This document shows positions 1-11,095 of a stretch of DNA of 64,000 nt, in pieces. Source of the stretch: Cydia pomonella (taxonomy: Eukaryota > Arthropoda > Insecta > Lepidoptera > Tortricidae). The first letter of the stretch is position 1; every line of letters begins with the position of its first letter. The stretch spans positions 13,254,550 through 13,318,549 of the forward strand of contig NC_084707.1 of NCBI RefSeq assembly GCF_033807575.1, in the 5' to 3' direction. The notes beneath the pieces were generated by a model that was not told where the DNA came from, did not search any database, and worked only from the letters and a program-made list of their open reading frames with translations. The position numbers and the translations under genes are program-made.

Positions 1-2841
1 AATCTGAGCTTAAATGCCGAAATTTAAAATGGCGTGCGTTTTCTAAAAATTTGACCTCGGAATCATAATAAAGGTCCTCTGGGATCCTCAGATATCGATG
101 TTCATCTCAATCTGAGCTTAAATCCCGAAATAAAAAATGCCGTGCGTTTTCTACAAATTTGACCTCAGAATCATTATAAAGGTCCTCTGGGATTCTCAGA
201 TATCGATTTTCATCTGAATCTGAGCTTAAATGCCAAAATCAAAAATGGCGTGCGTTTTCTACAAATTTGACCTCAGAATCATAATAAAGGTCCTCTGGGA
301 TCCTGATATCGATTTTTATCTCAATCTGAGCTTAAATGCCGAAATCAAAAACGGCGTGCGTTTTCTACAAATTTGACCTCAGAATCATAATAAAGGTCCT
401 CTGGGATCCTCAGATATCGATTTTCATCTGAATCTTAGCTTAAATGCCCAAATCAAAAATGGCGTGCGTTTTCTACAAATTTGACCTCAGAATCATAATA
501 AAGGTTCTCTGAGATCCTCAGATATCGATTTTTATCTCAATCTGAGCTAAAATGCCGAAATCAAAAATGGCGTGCGTTTTCTACAAATTTGACCTCAGAA
601 TCATAATAAAGGTCCTCTGGGATCCTCAGATATCGATGTTCATCTCAATCTGAGCTTAAATTCCGAAATAAAAAATGCCGTGCGTTTTCTACAAATTTGA
701 CCTCAGAATCATAATTAAGGTCCTCTGGGAATCCTCAGATATCGATTTTCATCTGAATCTGAGCTTAAATGCCAAAATCAAAAATGGCGTGCGTTTTCTA
801 CAAATTTGACCTCAGAATCATAATAAAGGTCCTCTAGGATCCTCAGATATCGATTTTCATCTCAATCTGAGCTTAAATGCCGAAATTTAAAATGGCGTGC
901 GTTTTCTAAAAATTTGACCTCAGAATCATAATAAAGGTTATCTAGGATCCTCAGATATCGATTTTCATCTCAATCTGAGCTTAAATGCCGAAATTTAAAA
1001 TGGCGTGCGTTTTCTAAAAATTTGACCTCAGAATCATAATAAAGGTCCTCTGGGATCCTCAGATATCGATTTACATCTGAATCTGAGCTTAAATGCCGAA
1101 ATCAAAAATGGCGTGCGTTTTCTACAAATTTGACCTCAGAATCATAATAAAGGTCTTCTGGGATCCTCAGATATCGATTTTCATCTGAATCTGAGCTTAA
1201 ATGCCCAAATCAAAAATGGCGTGCGTTTTCTACAAATTTGACCTCAGAATCATAATAAAGGTCCTCTGGGATCCTCAGATATCGATTTTCATCTGAATCT
1301 GAGCTTAAATGCCCAAATCAAAAATGGCGTGCGTTTTCTACAAATTTGACCTCAGAATCATAATAAAGGTCCTCTGGGATCCTCAGATATCGATTTTTAT
1401 CTCAATCTGAGCTTAAATGCCGAAATTTAAAATGGCGTGCGTTTTCTAAAAATTTGACCTCGGAATCATAATAAAGGTCCTCTGGGATCCTCAGATATCG
1501 ATGTTCATCTCAATCTGAGCTTAAATCCCGAAATAAAAAATGCCGTGCGTTTTCTACAAATTTGACCTCAGAATCATTATAAAGGTCCTCTGGGATTCTC
1601 AGATATCGATTTTCATCTGAATCTGAGCTTAAATGCCAAAATCAAAAATGGCGTGCGTTTTCTACAAATTTGACCTCAGAATCATAATAAAGGTCCTCTG
1701 GGATCCTGATATCGATTTTTATCTCAATCTGAGCTTAAATGCCGAAATCAAAAACGGCGTGCGTTTTCTACAAATTTGACCTCAGAATCATAATAAAGGT
1801 CCTCTGGGATCCTCAGATATCGATTTTCATCTGAATCTTAGCTTAAATGCCCAAATCAAAAATGGCGTGCGTTTTCTACAAATTTGACCTCAGAATCATA
1901 ATAAAGGTTCTCTGAGATCCTCAGATATCGATTTTTATCTCAATCTGAGCTAAAATGCCGAAATCAAAAATGGCGTGCGTTTTCTACAAATTTGACCTCA
2001 GAATCATAATAAAGGTCCTCTGGGATCCTCAGATATCGATGTTCATCTCAATCTGAGCTTAAATTCCGAAATAAAAAATGCCGTGCGTTTTCTACAAATT
2101 TGACCTCAGAATCATAATTAAGGTCCTCTGGGAATCCTCAGATATCGATTTTCATCTGAATCTGAGCTTAAATGCCAAAATCAAAAATGGCGTGCGTTTT
2201 CTACAAATTTGACCTCAGAATCATAATAAAGGTCCTCTGGGATCCTGATATCGATTTTTATCTCAATCTGAGCTTAAATGCCGAAATCAAAGATGGCGTG
2301 CGTTTTCTACAAATTTGACCTCAGAATCATAATAAAGGTCCTTTGAGATCCTCATATATCGATTTTTATCTCAATCTGAGCTAAAATGCCGAAATCAAAA
2401 ATGGCGTGCGTTTTCTACAAATTTGACCTCAGAATCATAATAAAGGTCCTCTGGGATCCTCAGATATCGATTTTCATCTGAATCTTAGCTTAAATGCCCA
2501 AATCAAAAATGGCGTGCGTTTTCTACAAATTTGACCTCAGAATCATAATAAAGGTCCTCTGAGATCCTCAGATATCGATTTTTATCTCAATCTGAGCTAA
2601 AATGCCGAAATCAAAAATGGCGTGCGTTTTCTACAAATTTGACCTCAGAATCATAATAAAGGTCCTCTGGGATCCTCAGATATCGATTTTCATCTGAATC
2701 TGAGCTTAAATGCCCAAATCAAAAATGGCGTGCGTTTTCTACAAATTTGACCTCAGAATCATAATAAAGGTCCTCGGGGATCCTCAGATATCGATTTTCA
2801 TCTGAATCTGAGCTTAAATGCCCAAATCCAAGATGGCGGGC
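1..2841. repeat. Satellite array, ~108 bp monomer, with 13-mer higher-order repeat
   Basis: Head-to-tail units of about 108 bp (starts at 1, 109, 217 and 323, then onward), roughly 26 copies, cut off by the left window edge. Each unit carries TGGCGTGCGTTTTCTA, TTTGACCTCAGAATCATAAT and GGGATCCTCAGATATCGAT. Private variants (an AAACGGCG unit, a CTTAGCTT unit, an ATAATTAAGG unit, a 2 bp deletion before GATATCGAT) recur in the same order 1403 bp later, so 1-835 matches 1404-2238 with no difference I could see. This is a higher-order repeat of 13 monomers. The array ends where the last unit changes to AAGATGGCGGGCGATC. It is non-coding; the family is not identified. Confidence 0.95.
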
Positions 2842-2879
2842 GATCATTCAAATTGTGTGACCGGTTTGTATTGGGGTAT

Positions 2880-3240
2880 CCGATCGCGTGGCAAGATACT
2901 TTTACTTAAGGGTATCGTTTGGACGGAAGCTTGTTTGGATACCCAAAGTATTGATATCGCTTGCGGAATGCTATTTTAACGGTCGGGTACCCTTTCAAAA
3001 TTGTTTTAAAGTCTAAGGGTACCGTTTGGGCGGAAGCTTGTTTGGATACCTAAAGTATTGATACCGCTTCCGTAATGCTATTTCAACGGTCGGGTATCGT
3101 TTCAAAATGGTTTTAAAGGTACTTTTATTTAACGGTACCGTTTGGACGGAAGCTTATTTGGATACCCAAATCGTTTATATCGGTACCGAAATGCTAGTTT
3201 AACGGTCGGGTACCCTTTAAAAAGACCGGTCAAAACCGTT
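2880..3240. repeat. Short second tandem repeat (~107-116 bp, about 3 copies)
   Basis: GGTAYCGTTTGGRCGGAAGC recurs at 2911, 3018 and 3134. Each copy is followed by TTGGATACC, an AATGCTA motif and ACGGTCGGGTA. The copies are diverged and unrelated to the 108 bp satellite next to them. A 69-residue minus-strand reading frame across part of it has no recognisable features and is not called. Confidence 0.75.
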
Positions 3241-3275
3241 TTTAAGGGTACCTTTTCAGTCCCTGTCCATAGGTA

Positions 3276-3635
3276 CATAATTGCCAATCCTGAATAATCA
3301 CCTGGTTTTAGTAGCTGATCACACAGACTTGTTTTCATGCAATATGTCCGAATTTGTAAGAATTTGTTTCAATGTTTTATGTTGCTATTTATTATAAGTT
3401 AATATAAATGATATAGTTAATACGGCATTATTGTATTAAGGTTAACCTGTAAGGATAGTTGCCAAATGACAATAAATAAATAAAACAAAATATATGAAAA
3501 AATATTTCATATTTTTGAACTTGGTATAGTTAAAATTTTAAAAAAGAGTGTATACCTCTTATATGCTCACCCTGTATGTACTACAATATTGCTCAGTGTC
3601 CGAAATATCAATACGCTGAGGGCTCATATTACAGT
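3276..3635. other. Unassigned AT-rich stretch
   Basis: Nothing recognisable apart from an AATAAATAAATAAAAC run near 3470 that could be the tail of a decayed retroelement. Confidence 0.3.
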
Positions 3636-3639
3636 CAAA

Positions 3640-4000
3640 TAATTTAATTTCTGACCCATTTCGTACCTTGCCACAGTGACAATCAATAAATATTTGATAT
3701 TTATGCAGGTATAATTTCTACAGCATTACAGCTAGAGGCGCCAATGCGCAGTAAAATTAAATATGTAATAATAAAGCTATATTAATAAAATTATATGATA
3801 AATATGACAATAATTGATTAAGCTATGTTCATTCACAAAAACGTAAAAAATCTTTATACAGTTTTTGATGTTTGTCGGCAAACAAGTCGCAGTCAGGTGC
3901 ACAAAGTAAGAAATTGTTGAGAAGTGTCCGGGAGCGGACGATTGGAGAGTACTGGTGTGCTCTTGTGAAAGAGAGAAATTTTCAGCTTAATCAGAAACCG
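3640..4000 (-). mobile_element. 3' end of a jockey-like LINE (copy 1)
   Basis: Read on the minus strand, this matches the 3' part of the LINE remnant at 9.74-11.1 kb. Both share ACTCT plus CGTCCGCTCCCGGACACT, GCGACTTGTTTGC, TTTTACGTTTTTGTGAAT, ATAATTTTATTA and the CTGTAATGCTGTA segment before the end. This copy lacks the roughly 480 bp inverted-repeat insertion present in copy 2, so it serves as the uninterrupted reference. It covers only the end of ORF2 and the 3' untranslated region, so it is 5'-truncated, as is usual for dead LINE copies. Confidence 0.7.
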
Positions 4001-4196
4001 AGAAGTAGGTCAAATTTAACTTACAAGACTTGACCCGTACAAACATAGTTACATGCATACATTTCAAGTTACTAATAGCTTGTAGGTAAGTATAGGAACA
4101 AAATCAAATTTCTGGCAGTTAATAACACAAATATAATAATTTAATATAAGTATAAATATAATTTAAAATCAAGGGATGTCCACGTACATTACATAT

Positions 4197-4400
4197 TTTA
4201 GGGTTCCGTAGCTAAAAAGGCTAAAACGGAACCTTTATAGTAGTCTCATCATGTCCGTCTGTCTATCCGTATGTCACAGCCATTTATCTTATCAAACGGC
4301 CTGGATCTGTTTCATCTCAAATGGCTGACATTCCGTCTCGTTAAAGGTTCTTTACTAGGGTAAAGTAATAGCAAAAGTTACTAAACTTAATTTCCTACTA
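4197..4400 (-). repeat. AGGGTTCCGTA / (TCCGTCTG) family fragment
   Basis: TTAGGGTTCCGTAGC is followed by AAACGGAACC and GTCCGTCTGTCTATCCGT. This signature recurs at 7.1, 21.7, 33.1 and 56.2 kb. The family is abundant in Lepidoptera. It is non-coding and I cannot assign it to a transposon class. Strand is given relative to the ACCGGCCAAGTGCGAGT end, which this fragment lacks. Confidence 0.6.
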
Positions 4401-4491
4401 TTAATTAATCAAGTCATCCCGATATATTCCTATTACCGTAATAGCACGATTCTATTTAGCAACTACATTGTTAGGTTGAGTAAATAATATA

Positions 4492-4823
4492 CCGGGTGTG
4501 GCCTGTAACACGAGCAATAAATTTAACTGTAGGCTGTACTCCTCAAACTTGCCATCATTTTTTCAGCGATTTTTGAAAATTATGAATTTTTTAGACTTCC
4601 TATTTTTCATACAAATTAAATATTACCTTCAATGTACGCTGTCGTCAGTGTAATTGACTTGATTGTAACAAAATTCGCAGTACATTGCGTCTTAGAATAA
4701 ACTTTAAAGTGTTCTAAAAATGTAAATAAAAGTAATTTTTAAAAGTTGCTGAATAAATGTTGGTTAGTTTGAGGAGTACAGCCGACAGTTTAAGTTTTTG
4801 CTCCTGTTATAGGCCACACCCAG
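4492..4823. mobile_element. MITE with ~57 bp terminal inverted repeats
   Basis: The left end starts CCGGGTGTGGCCTGTAACA and includes GGCTGTACTCCTCAAAC. The right end is its reverse complement (GTTTGAGGAGTACAGCC ... TATAGGCCACACCCAG). Both sides are flanked by TATA, a possible target duplication. About 332 bp, AT-rich interior, no coding capacity, so non-autonomous. Superfamily uncertain. Confidence 0.8.
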
Positions 4824-5485
4824 TATAAATTAACTGACTTATATATTAATAGAATATTATTTCACAATAAAATACCTTATTGTGGTGTGCTTAAATTTTG
4901 TTAAATACCTAAATAAATACACTATAAATCACAACATGGTTTATACAAACGAGAAAAAAAGAATAACAGAATTATATAAGTAAGTAACCTATTGAATTAT
5001 TCGATTTAGATTTTTCTTTTATTATTAGTAAATATATATGTATATACAGACTACTGTTATGTTAATTTTTCTTTCACTGAATATTACTGTTAGTTTAATA
5101 TTTATTTAATGAGACTATTCACAATTAAATAAATATAGAACAATAAATTAAAAAAAGCTTAGAAGTAATAATTAGTAAGTATAGATGATACAGTCAGTAG
5201 GTATCTACGTGGTGTTCTCTATATTAAAACGAACTTGTAAACAAAAAAAGATACCGATGAAGATATTTGATATCTTGATCAACGCCGCTAGGCACCACTT
5301 ACCGAATCTCGTATTTATCGGTTGGCTGGACTCGTCGATGCCGTGACACTGATACATGTATATGAGAATAATGTACCCACACTACGCAGCTTTTGTGGGT
5401 TTGGTGTCGCCTGTTCATGCGTGACGGCCTGTCGCGATCGATTCATTAAATACTCAGCTACAAAGGTACCTTAACTCTGCCAAAA
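4824..5485. other. Unassigned stretch
   Basis: AT-rich, no supported gene. 5270-5460 is less AT-rich but no reading frame or repeat could be recognised. Confidence 0.3.
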
Positions 5486-5710
5486 TGTACCTATATACAT
5501 GTAGTCATCGACCGTAACATTGGGCGTAATATGCAACACCAACTACTAACAAAGTCCGATGATGTGATACTGAGATTCAATGCCGCACCAAGCCAATTAT
5601 GTAGACTTGATGATTTTTTTACCAAAAGCAGACCGTATTCTACCAAAATGGAGTTAATAGTCTTCTTAGTGCCTATCAAAATAAAACAACGAAAGCTAAA
5701 TAGCCCATTA
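5484..5710 (+). other. Possible sialyltransferase-motif-like peptide (weak)
   Basis: The plus frame through 5531-5713 is open and includes KSDDVILRFNAAPS (about 5558-5599). This resembles the L sialylmotif core (pattern D-x-V-L-R-F-N-x-A-P-T) of sialyltransferases. The frame stays open a little upstream, but the glycine, valine and threonine residues expected after the motif (VGxKTT) are absent, and no good splice site bounds it. It could be a decayed exon, a decayed retrocopy or chance. The overlapping 75-residue minus frame is its shadow. Confidence 0.2.
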
Positions 5711-5719
5711 TAAAACAAT

Positions 5720-6715
5720 ACGCTTTGTTTTGTTTAGTAATCTAATTAATAAATCTTAGGTTTAAGAGCTTACGTAATCGGGTGATGTTGAGTGCTATTT
5801 TACTTTAAATAATTTTTAAGTACTTAGTTTATAACTAAAATGTAATATTCAATTCGTCTAGCGGCAGCAGCATCGCCGTGTTTCGTTTTAATGGTGTTCA
5901 TAAATTAGTGACGTAAATTATGCATTAAAACAAGCATTAAAGTTAAGAAATTGCCGCATGAAAATACATTTACAGCCGAAAACGAATAAATTGTGTAGGT
6001 AATTAACTACTAATATGCCAAGATATAAATGTGTTATTTTAATTCTACATTTTATACCTAGAATATTTACCTTTTAATATTTTTTTTTCAACTTTCACAA
6101 TTTAAAGTAAATTCCACGTGTTATTGAAATTGCTATTAGTTTTGAAAACCAAGTGAGTAGTAAATTACGATACAAGTGCAAAACAAAACATCATTCTTCA
6201 GAGATAGGAATAAGCGATAAGAATTATCGTTTGTAATGTTTGTTTGCCAACGTAAGTGTTGGGTGGTGATTTACTCGTAAGTACTTCAGTAAAATGCAAT
6301 GCAGTTCAAGGGTAGCTTTAAGAACATGCAGCATTTATTTTAAATAACTTGTATATTAAGCATATATTTAGTAGTTAAGAAGACACTGTTTTTTTTAATT
6401 ATAACATTTGTGGGCATTTATATTACATGTCAAATGTGCTTATATTGCCAGACATCAACAACAATAGTCTAACAATACACAGTAACATATGATCCTTAAT
6501 TGACGTATCTATTTCATCATAAATTTGCATGGGAATACGAGCTAGTTACAACTAGCAAATACCTGTACAAAACAATTTTGTTCTGTTTATGGAATTTTAG
6601 TGCTAATTGCTAACTACAGTTCAATTATATTCCAATTACAGTCTATGTTCCAAATATATAGGAACAACAGTGATGTTCACAGCACACAAAAGGTGCTAGT
6701 TGGTCAGTTTTTCTA
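5720..6715. other. Unassigned AT-rich stretch
   Basis: No supported gene or repeat. Homopolymer and AT-rich tracts only. Confidence 0.3.
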
Positions 6716-6916
6716 TTATATAGGATGCAAAGGAGCAGACGGATCACCTGATGGTAAGCGATTACCGCCGCCCATGGACACACGGAACAACTGAGGGGTT
6801 GTAAGTGCGTTGCCGGGCTTTAAGTCGGGAGTACGCTCTTTTTTGAAGGTTTGAAGGTCGTATCGGTTCGGAAATACCGCAGGCGACAGTTCATTCCACA
6901 GTTTAGCAGTTATCAA
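6716..6916 (-). pseudogene. CR1-like LINE: C-terminal tail of ORF2 and 3' end
   Basis: The minus frame gives AKLWNELSPAVFPNRYDLQ then TFKK, the conserved WNxLPxxVFPxxYDLxxFK tail that ends CR1-type LINE reverse transcriptase proteins. The CTTACCATCAGGTGATCCG segment follows. The fragment is 5'-truncated to about 200 bp. The same kind of 3' end occurs attached to a reverse transcriptase at 22.86 kb, which supports the assignment. Confidence 0.65.
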
Positions 6917-7086
6917 TAAGATTGGGATTCATGTCGCAAAACTGCAGCAGGGTTACTGCTAATGTTAGTATTCAGTGTATTAAAAGATAAACGTTAACAT
7001 ACTTTTATATGATCACTTCATTGGCCAACCGTCAGTCAAGACCCTTTGGGGATCACTTCGGTCTTGGAAATCGGTTACATGCGTTT

Positions 7087-7884
7087 TTAGGGTTCCATAC
7101 CAAAAAGGTACAAAAGGAACTCTTATGGTGCGACTGTCCGTCCGTCCGTCTGTCTGTCTGTCGTCGCTAATTATCTCGAGGACCTAACTTAAGCTATCGA
7201 TTTGAAATTTGGAATAGTTACAAACAACGCTAACCCACCAGAAACATTTAAAGAATTTATTTTTATTAAGTATGGAAAATGCCCAATATGCAGAGGGGTA
7301 AAATTTCAAAATCTAGTCGCTAGGTCAAGTGGGGTCAATATTATTTGAAAGAGCTTAAATTGTACATTCTAAAAGATATTTTTGTTTTTTTCCATAATGA
7401 AAAAAAATATTTATGAAGATAAATGTAAAAAAACATTCCCCCTCCTTATCTCCGCAGTTTACCGAAGAAAAAATATGTATTTTTTAACGTAATATTAACA
7501 TTACTATTAATTTTACAGGCAAAATATAATCAGACCTCTATCTAGGTAACTTTTTTTTAAATAAACAAAAAACATTTCCGATTTCATTTGCAATTTAAAC
7601 AACTTTCCGTGTGTTTATTATTACACTTAAAATTTCATAGAGATTTCAATTTCAATTTTAAAGACACCTTTTTTTCAAATAAAAGAACAATCGTTGAAAT
7701 TGGCTCGGTTAACATGATAGAGATGTGCATTACATTGCGCAAATTAGTTAGACACTTTGCCGATAGATGGCGTACTTCTGATCAAAAGTCTTCCGCCTTT
7801 ATAGTTACACGAGATAATTCAAAGTTTGTGCGGAACCCGCGGTGCGCGAGTAATACGAACTCTCACTTGAGTTGACCGGTTTTT
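7087..7884 (-). repeat. AGGGTTCCGTA family, long form (copy A)
   Basis: Runs from AGGGTTCCATACC and a (TCCG)(TCTG) run at 7137 to a GACCGGTTTTTT end at about 7880. On the minus strand it aligns almost throughout with 32160-33198: TAACTATAAAGGCG, TTGATCAGAAGTAC, GCCATCTATCGGCAAA, TCGGTAAACTG/T and CAAATCGATAGCTTAAGT are shared. Copy A lacks the 259 bp insertion of copy B. The 95-residue plus frame inside is a chance frame within the repeat. Confidence 0.75.
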
Positions 7885-8064
7885 TGTTATGGTTATGCGA
7901 CAGAAATATATATCAATTTTGTGATTCTTGACGTTCGAAATTTTATACGATCTCAAAAAAGGATATCAGGATTTATAATAATATAACCCATTAAGACTCT
8001 GTATAAAAATAATTAAGGGGTCTTTTTATTAGGGTATTCGCTCCTCTTGTATCTATAGAGAATC

Positions 8065-8212
8065 TGGTCGCGTAGCCAACATGCAAATCGCTTCCGCTGC
8101 GATCGAAACGCAACTGTCACTATCGCACTAATATGGAAGAGTGATAGAGAGACACAAAGCGTTTCGTTGTCGTAGCGATAGCGATTGTCACCTTGGCTAA
8201 GCCGGCTGACTA
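8065..8212. mobile_element. Palindromic MITE-like element
   Basis: The left arm (GCGTAGCCAACATGCAAATCG, then CGCTGCGATCGAAACGC) and right arm (GCGTTTCGTTGTCGTAGCGA ... TTGGCTAAGCC) are imperfect inverted repeats around CTATCGCACTAATATGG. A related half copy lies at 47438-47525. No coding capacity. Confidence 0.6.
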
Positions 8213-8935
8213 GCATATCTAAGCAATATTTAGTATTCAAAATTCATATAAATACGACTAATACCAAAATATGTACGAGTATTTCATTTATTAATTTGAA
8301 ATCATTCTTTTTTATATATATTTATAATTATAGTTGAAAATACCTATTGCTTATGAATTGCTTTACTCGTAATACTTAAAAGAAATAAATATTAAAGGAC
8401 ATTATTACACAAATTGACTAATTGAATTGGATGTAAGATTTATTTGGGAGTCCAATCAAATATTCGTAATGCAAAGGATCAAGTGAACAAATTTGAAATT
8501 CCAATTAACCTATTAATATTGTTCTATCCTTCAAACTGTGTTGAAGTTATGCTATAGATTTAAGACTTGAAATCTTTGAAATCTACATAAATAGGTACGT
8601 AAATTCAATGTTATCTTTAATATCTCTAGTTGTATGTCTTAAGAAATATAACTGGGGATTAAAATTTACTTTATACTGTTAACAATTGACTAAAATTTTG
8701 ACGAGAATTCGTCATTAGAGGGACCTTGAATTTGCTAATGAAAGTTAATTAGGTGTTTATAGACGTATTCTTTCAGGTCTTTGTTGTCTTGAGTTAAATA
8801 TAATTAGACATTTCTGTTAGGTAAATGGAAACACTTCCAAAGTTGCTAAGTGTGTGGTTGTCGTTGCAACTGCCGTGAGAGTACTGAGAGTTGTCTAGTT
8901 GAAGGAATGAAAACAAAAATCTTCAGTATTTGATT
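8213..8935. other. Unassigned stretch
   Basis: AT-rich, nothing recognised. Confidence 0.3.
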
Positions 8936-9205
8936 GACGACCGGTTTGGCCTAGTGGGTAGTGACCCTGCCTACGAAGCTGATGGTCCCGGGTTCAAATC
9001 CTGGTAAGAGCATTTATTTGTGTGATGAGCATGGATATTTGTTCCTGAGTCATGGGTGTTTTCTATGTATTTAAGTATTTATAAATATTTATATATTATA
9101 TATATCGTTGTCTAAGTACCCTCAACACAAGCCTTATTGAGCTTACTGTGGGACTTAGTCAAGTTGTGTATAAATGTCCTATAATATTTATTTATTTATT
9201 TAGAC
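8936..9205 (+). mobile_element. tRNA-derived SINE
   Basis: The head contains a Pol III A box (TGGCCTAGTGG, 8947-8957) and B box (GGTTCAAATCC, 8991-9001) with tRNA-like spacing. A tRNA-unrelated body (GAGTCATGGGTGTTTTCTATG, CAACACAAGCCTTATTGAGC) and an (ATTT)n tail near 9187-9202 follow. This is a common lepidopteran SINE type; such elements borrow a LINE's machinery through the shared tail. The copy appears full length. No clear target duplication was found. Confidence 0.85.
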
Positions 9206-9431
9206 TTATTTATAAAATTTTGACTGTATGCCATTGAGTCATTGTTCCTGTCCTAAAAAAACAATTCCACGCTTATTTTAATGTTTTTTTTTTTGTATTT
9301 TAATATAATTTATCAAAACGTTTATTTTTTATCGGGTCTATCGTGAATTTATTTTGTTACCTTTATTTTCGACGTATCGACGCAGATTTCAATGGTCGCA
9401 AAGGTGTGTTAACAAATATTCAAACGTAGTT

Positions 9432-9660
9432 TCACTCGGGTCTTGTCGGATGCTTTTTATCGGATATAGGTCCGACACTATCGGAAGCATTTAATCGGAT
9501 GTCAGATATAGATCCTACATGCGGAATATTCCAATTTTCTAATTTAAAGCTGTATGATGAAAGCCATAGTAAAGGGCATCCAAATCGTGTACAAGAATGG
9601 TCGCTCGAGCGGCGGTGGCCAGCGGACTTCTGGCGTGACGCCCTTGTCAACACACAAATG
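9432..9660. repeat. Repeat fragment with TCGGAT motifs
   Basis: TCGGATGC, ATCGGATATAGGTCCGACA and AATCGGATGTCAGATAT recur within about 90 bp and look like subterminal motifs of a DNA transposon. The GGTGGCCAGCGGAC segment follows. No inverted-repeat partner was found. A 73-residue minus frame is not supported as a gene. Confidence 0.4.
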
Positions 9661-9782
9661 AAAAAATACCTATGATTTGATTTATTTAGGCAACTAGTGA
9701 CCCACTAACCCGTCGATAAATACCTTAAAACTGGTATACTAGTCGTCGGCCAATTGTAAAATCCGCCAAATCATACCATTCC

Positions 9783-10400
9783 TAGGCATATCATGAAACG
9801 CTGCTATTTAATACGCCAAATAAAACGACCTACTTCATATGTAAAGGGATTAAGACAGTTAAAGATCTTGGCATAATTTTTTACTCTAAACATACATTTA
9901 ACGAGCTTATAACAACTCTCGCTGCAGATTTTTACAAAAAAATGGGTTTCATCATCCGTCATTCGAAAAACATTAATGACCCCAAAGTTGTTCATCTATT
10001 ATACATTGCATTAGTTAGAAGTAAGATTGAATCGGATTCTTTAATCTGGAGCCCTCATGAAAAATCCTACACCTTGCTTTTAAAACGATAAAAAAAGGTT
10101 TCCTCCGCTGACGCAAACGGGTATTATGTCCCCTTTTTATATCCAACCAAATTTTTACTGGGTATGCTAGGCTAGAGATAAGGCGTAATGTCAACTTAAT
10201 GTCTGCTGCATCTCGAATATTAAGAGGGGAGTCTGACTGCTTGGACTTGATGGCGAAGACAACTACCTTTTTTGTTCCCGACAGCTACTTACGTGGTCAT
10301 AGCCGTCGCCTCCTAGCGAATGGAACCTTTCACCAGTACTCTTCAAACGTCCGCTCCCGGACACTCCTCATTTTTTTTCATCTGACTGCGACTTGTTTGC
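9783..10400 (+). pseudogene. LINE ORF2 C-terminal remnant
   Basis: The frame ending at the TAA at 10089 reads TVKDLGIIFYSKHTFNE, then AADFYKKMGFIIR, DPKVVHLLYIALVRSKIES and IWSPHEKSYTLLLKR. This is the region after the reverse transcriptase palm in jockey-type LINE proteins. After stops and frameshifts the protein resumes at 10205 with RILRGESDCLDL and FFVPDSYLRGHSRRLLA. Several disabling changes are present, so this is a pseudogene. The clade is judged from wording of the motifs only. Confidence 0.75.
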
Positions 10401-10499
10401 TGATAAAAATCATAAACTTTTTAAAGGTTTTTTACGTTTTTGTGAATCAAAAGCTCATTAATTATTCTCATATTTATCGTATAATTTTATTACCTAGCT

Positions 10500-10980
10500 T
10501 ATAGAGTCTGGCTACCGAAATATTACACAAATTTTTGGCGGGAAATTAAAAAAATCTTGGGCTGGTCACACTTTGTGTAGTAGAAATTATAGTTTCGATA
10601 CTAGAACATATTTTTGATGTACCCAAGGAAATCAGTTAAATATACGTTGACGTGCACTCAAAGTCAGCTCACATAATTTTTACCACTATGTAAAATACAA
10701 AACTTACATAGACATGTTTCGCCAAGATATTTTTTATATATTTTATATTGTTAAATCAAATTACTACTGACCAGTCACTTCACTCCGCAAATTTCTTCTA
10801 AATATTTGCGGACCCCACTCGGTGTAGTCATTATTAATATTATTTAAAATAAACCGCTAACAATTTGAATGAATGACGTAAATTGACACCAGCCTTTAGA
10901 TTTTTTTTTTAATCATAGACAATTGGTGATAGGTACAACAAGGAAAAATCTGTCAACAATATTTGGCTAGCCAGACTATA
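10500..10980. mobile_element. Inverted-repeat element nested in the LINE 3' region
   Basis: The left end TATAGAGTCTGGCTACCGAA and the right end (reverse complement TATAGTCTGGCTAGCCAAAT) form terminal inverted repeats. LINE sequence on both sides is contiguous in copy 1 at about 3.8 kb, so this is an insertion that came later than the LINE. TAGCT occurs on both sides, a possible target duplication. About 480 bp, no coding frame. Confidence 0.65.
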
Positions 10981-11095
10981 GCTCTATTACTACTTAATTT
11001 CACAGCGCATTGCAGCCCCTTAGCTGTAATGCTGTAAAATTGTATTTCAATAAATATCAATATTTATATATAAATAAAGGTAATAATTTTAAGAT

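Larger units (their letters stand above)
9741..11095 (+). mobile_element. Jockey-like LINE, 5'-truncated (copy 2), interrupted
   Basis: Contains the end of ORF2 (9783 to about 10400), then a 3' untranslated region that continues after a nested insertion (10500-10980) with CAGCGCATTGCAGCC and TGTAATGCTGTAAAATTG. The 3' region matches copy 1 at 3640-4000 in reverse orientation. It lacks the reverse transcriptase and endonuclease domains, so it is dead on arrival or decayed. Confidence 0.7.

Noticed and set aside
1..2841. CRISPR-like array of regular repeats
   Set aside because: The whole unit repeats without unique spacers and the context is eukaryotic.
8936..9020. Functional tRNA gene
   Set aside because: A and B boxes are present but the cloverleaf is not maintained and the sequence continues into a SINE body and (ATTT)n tail.
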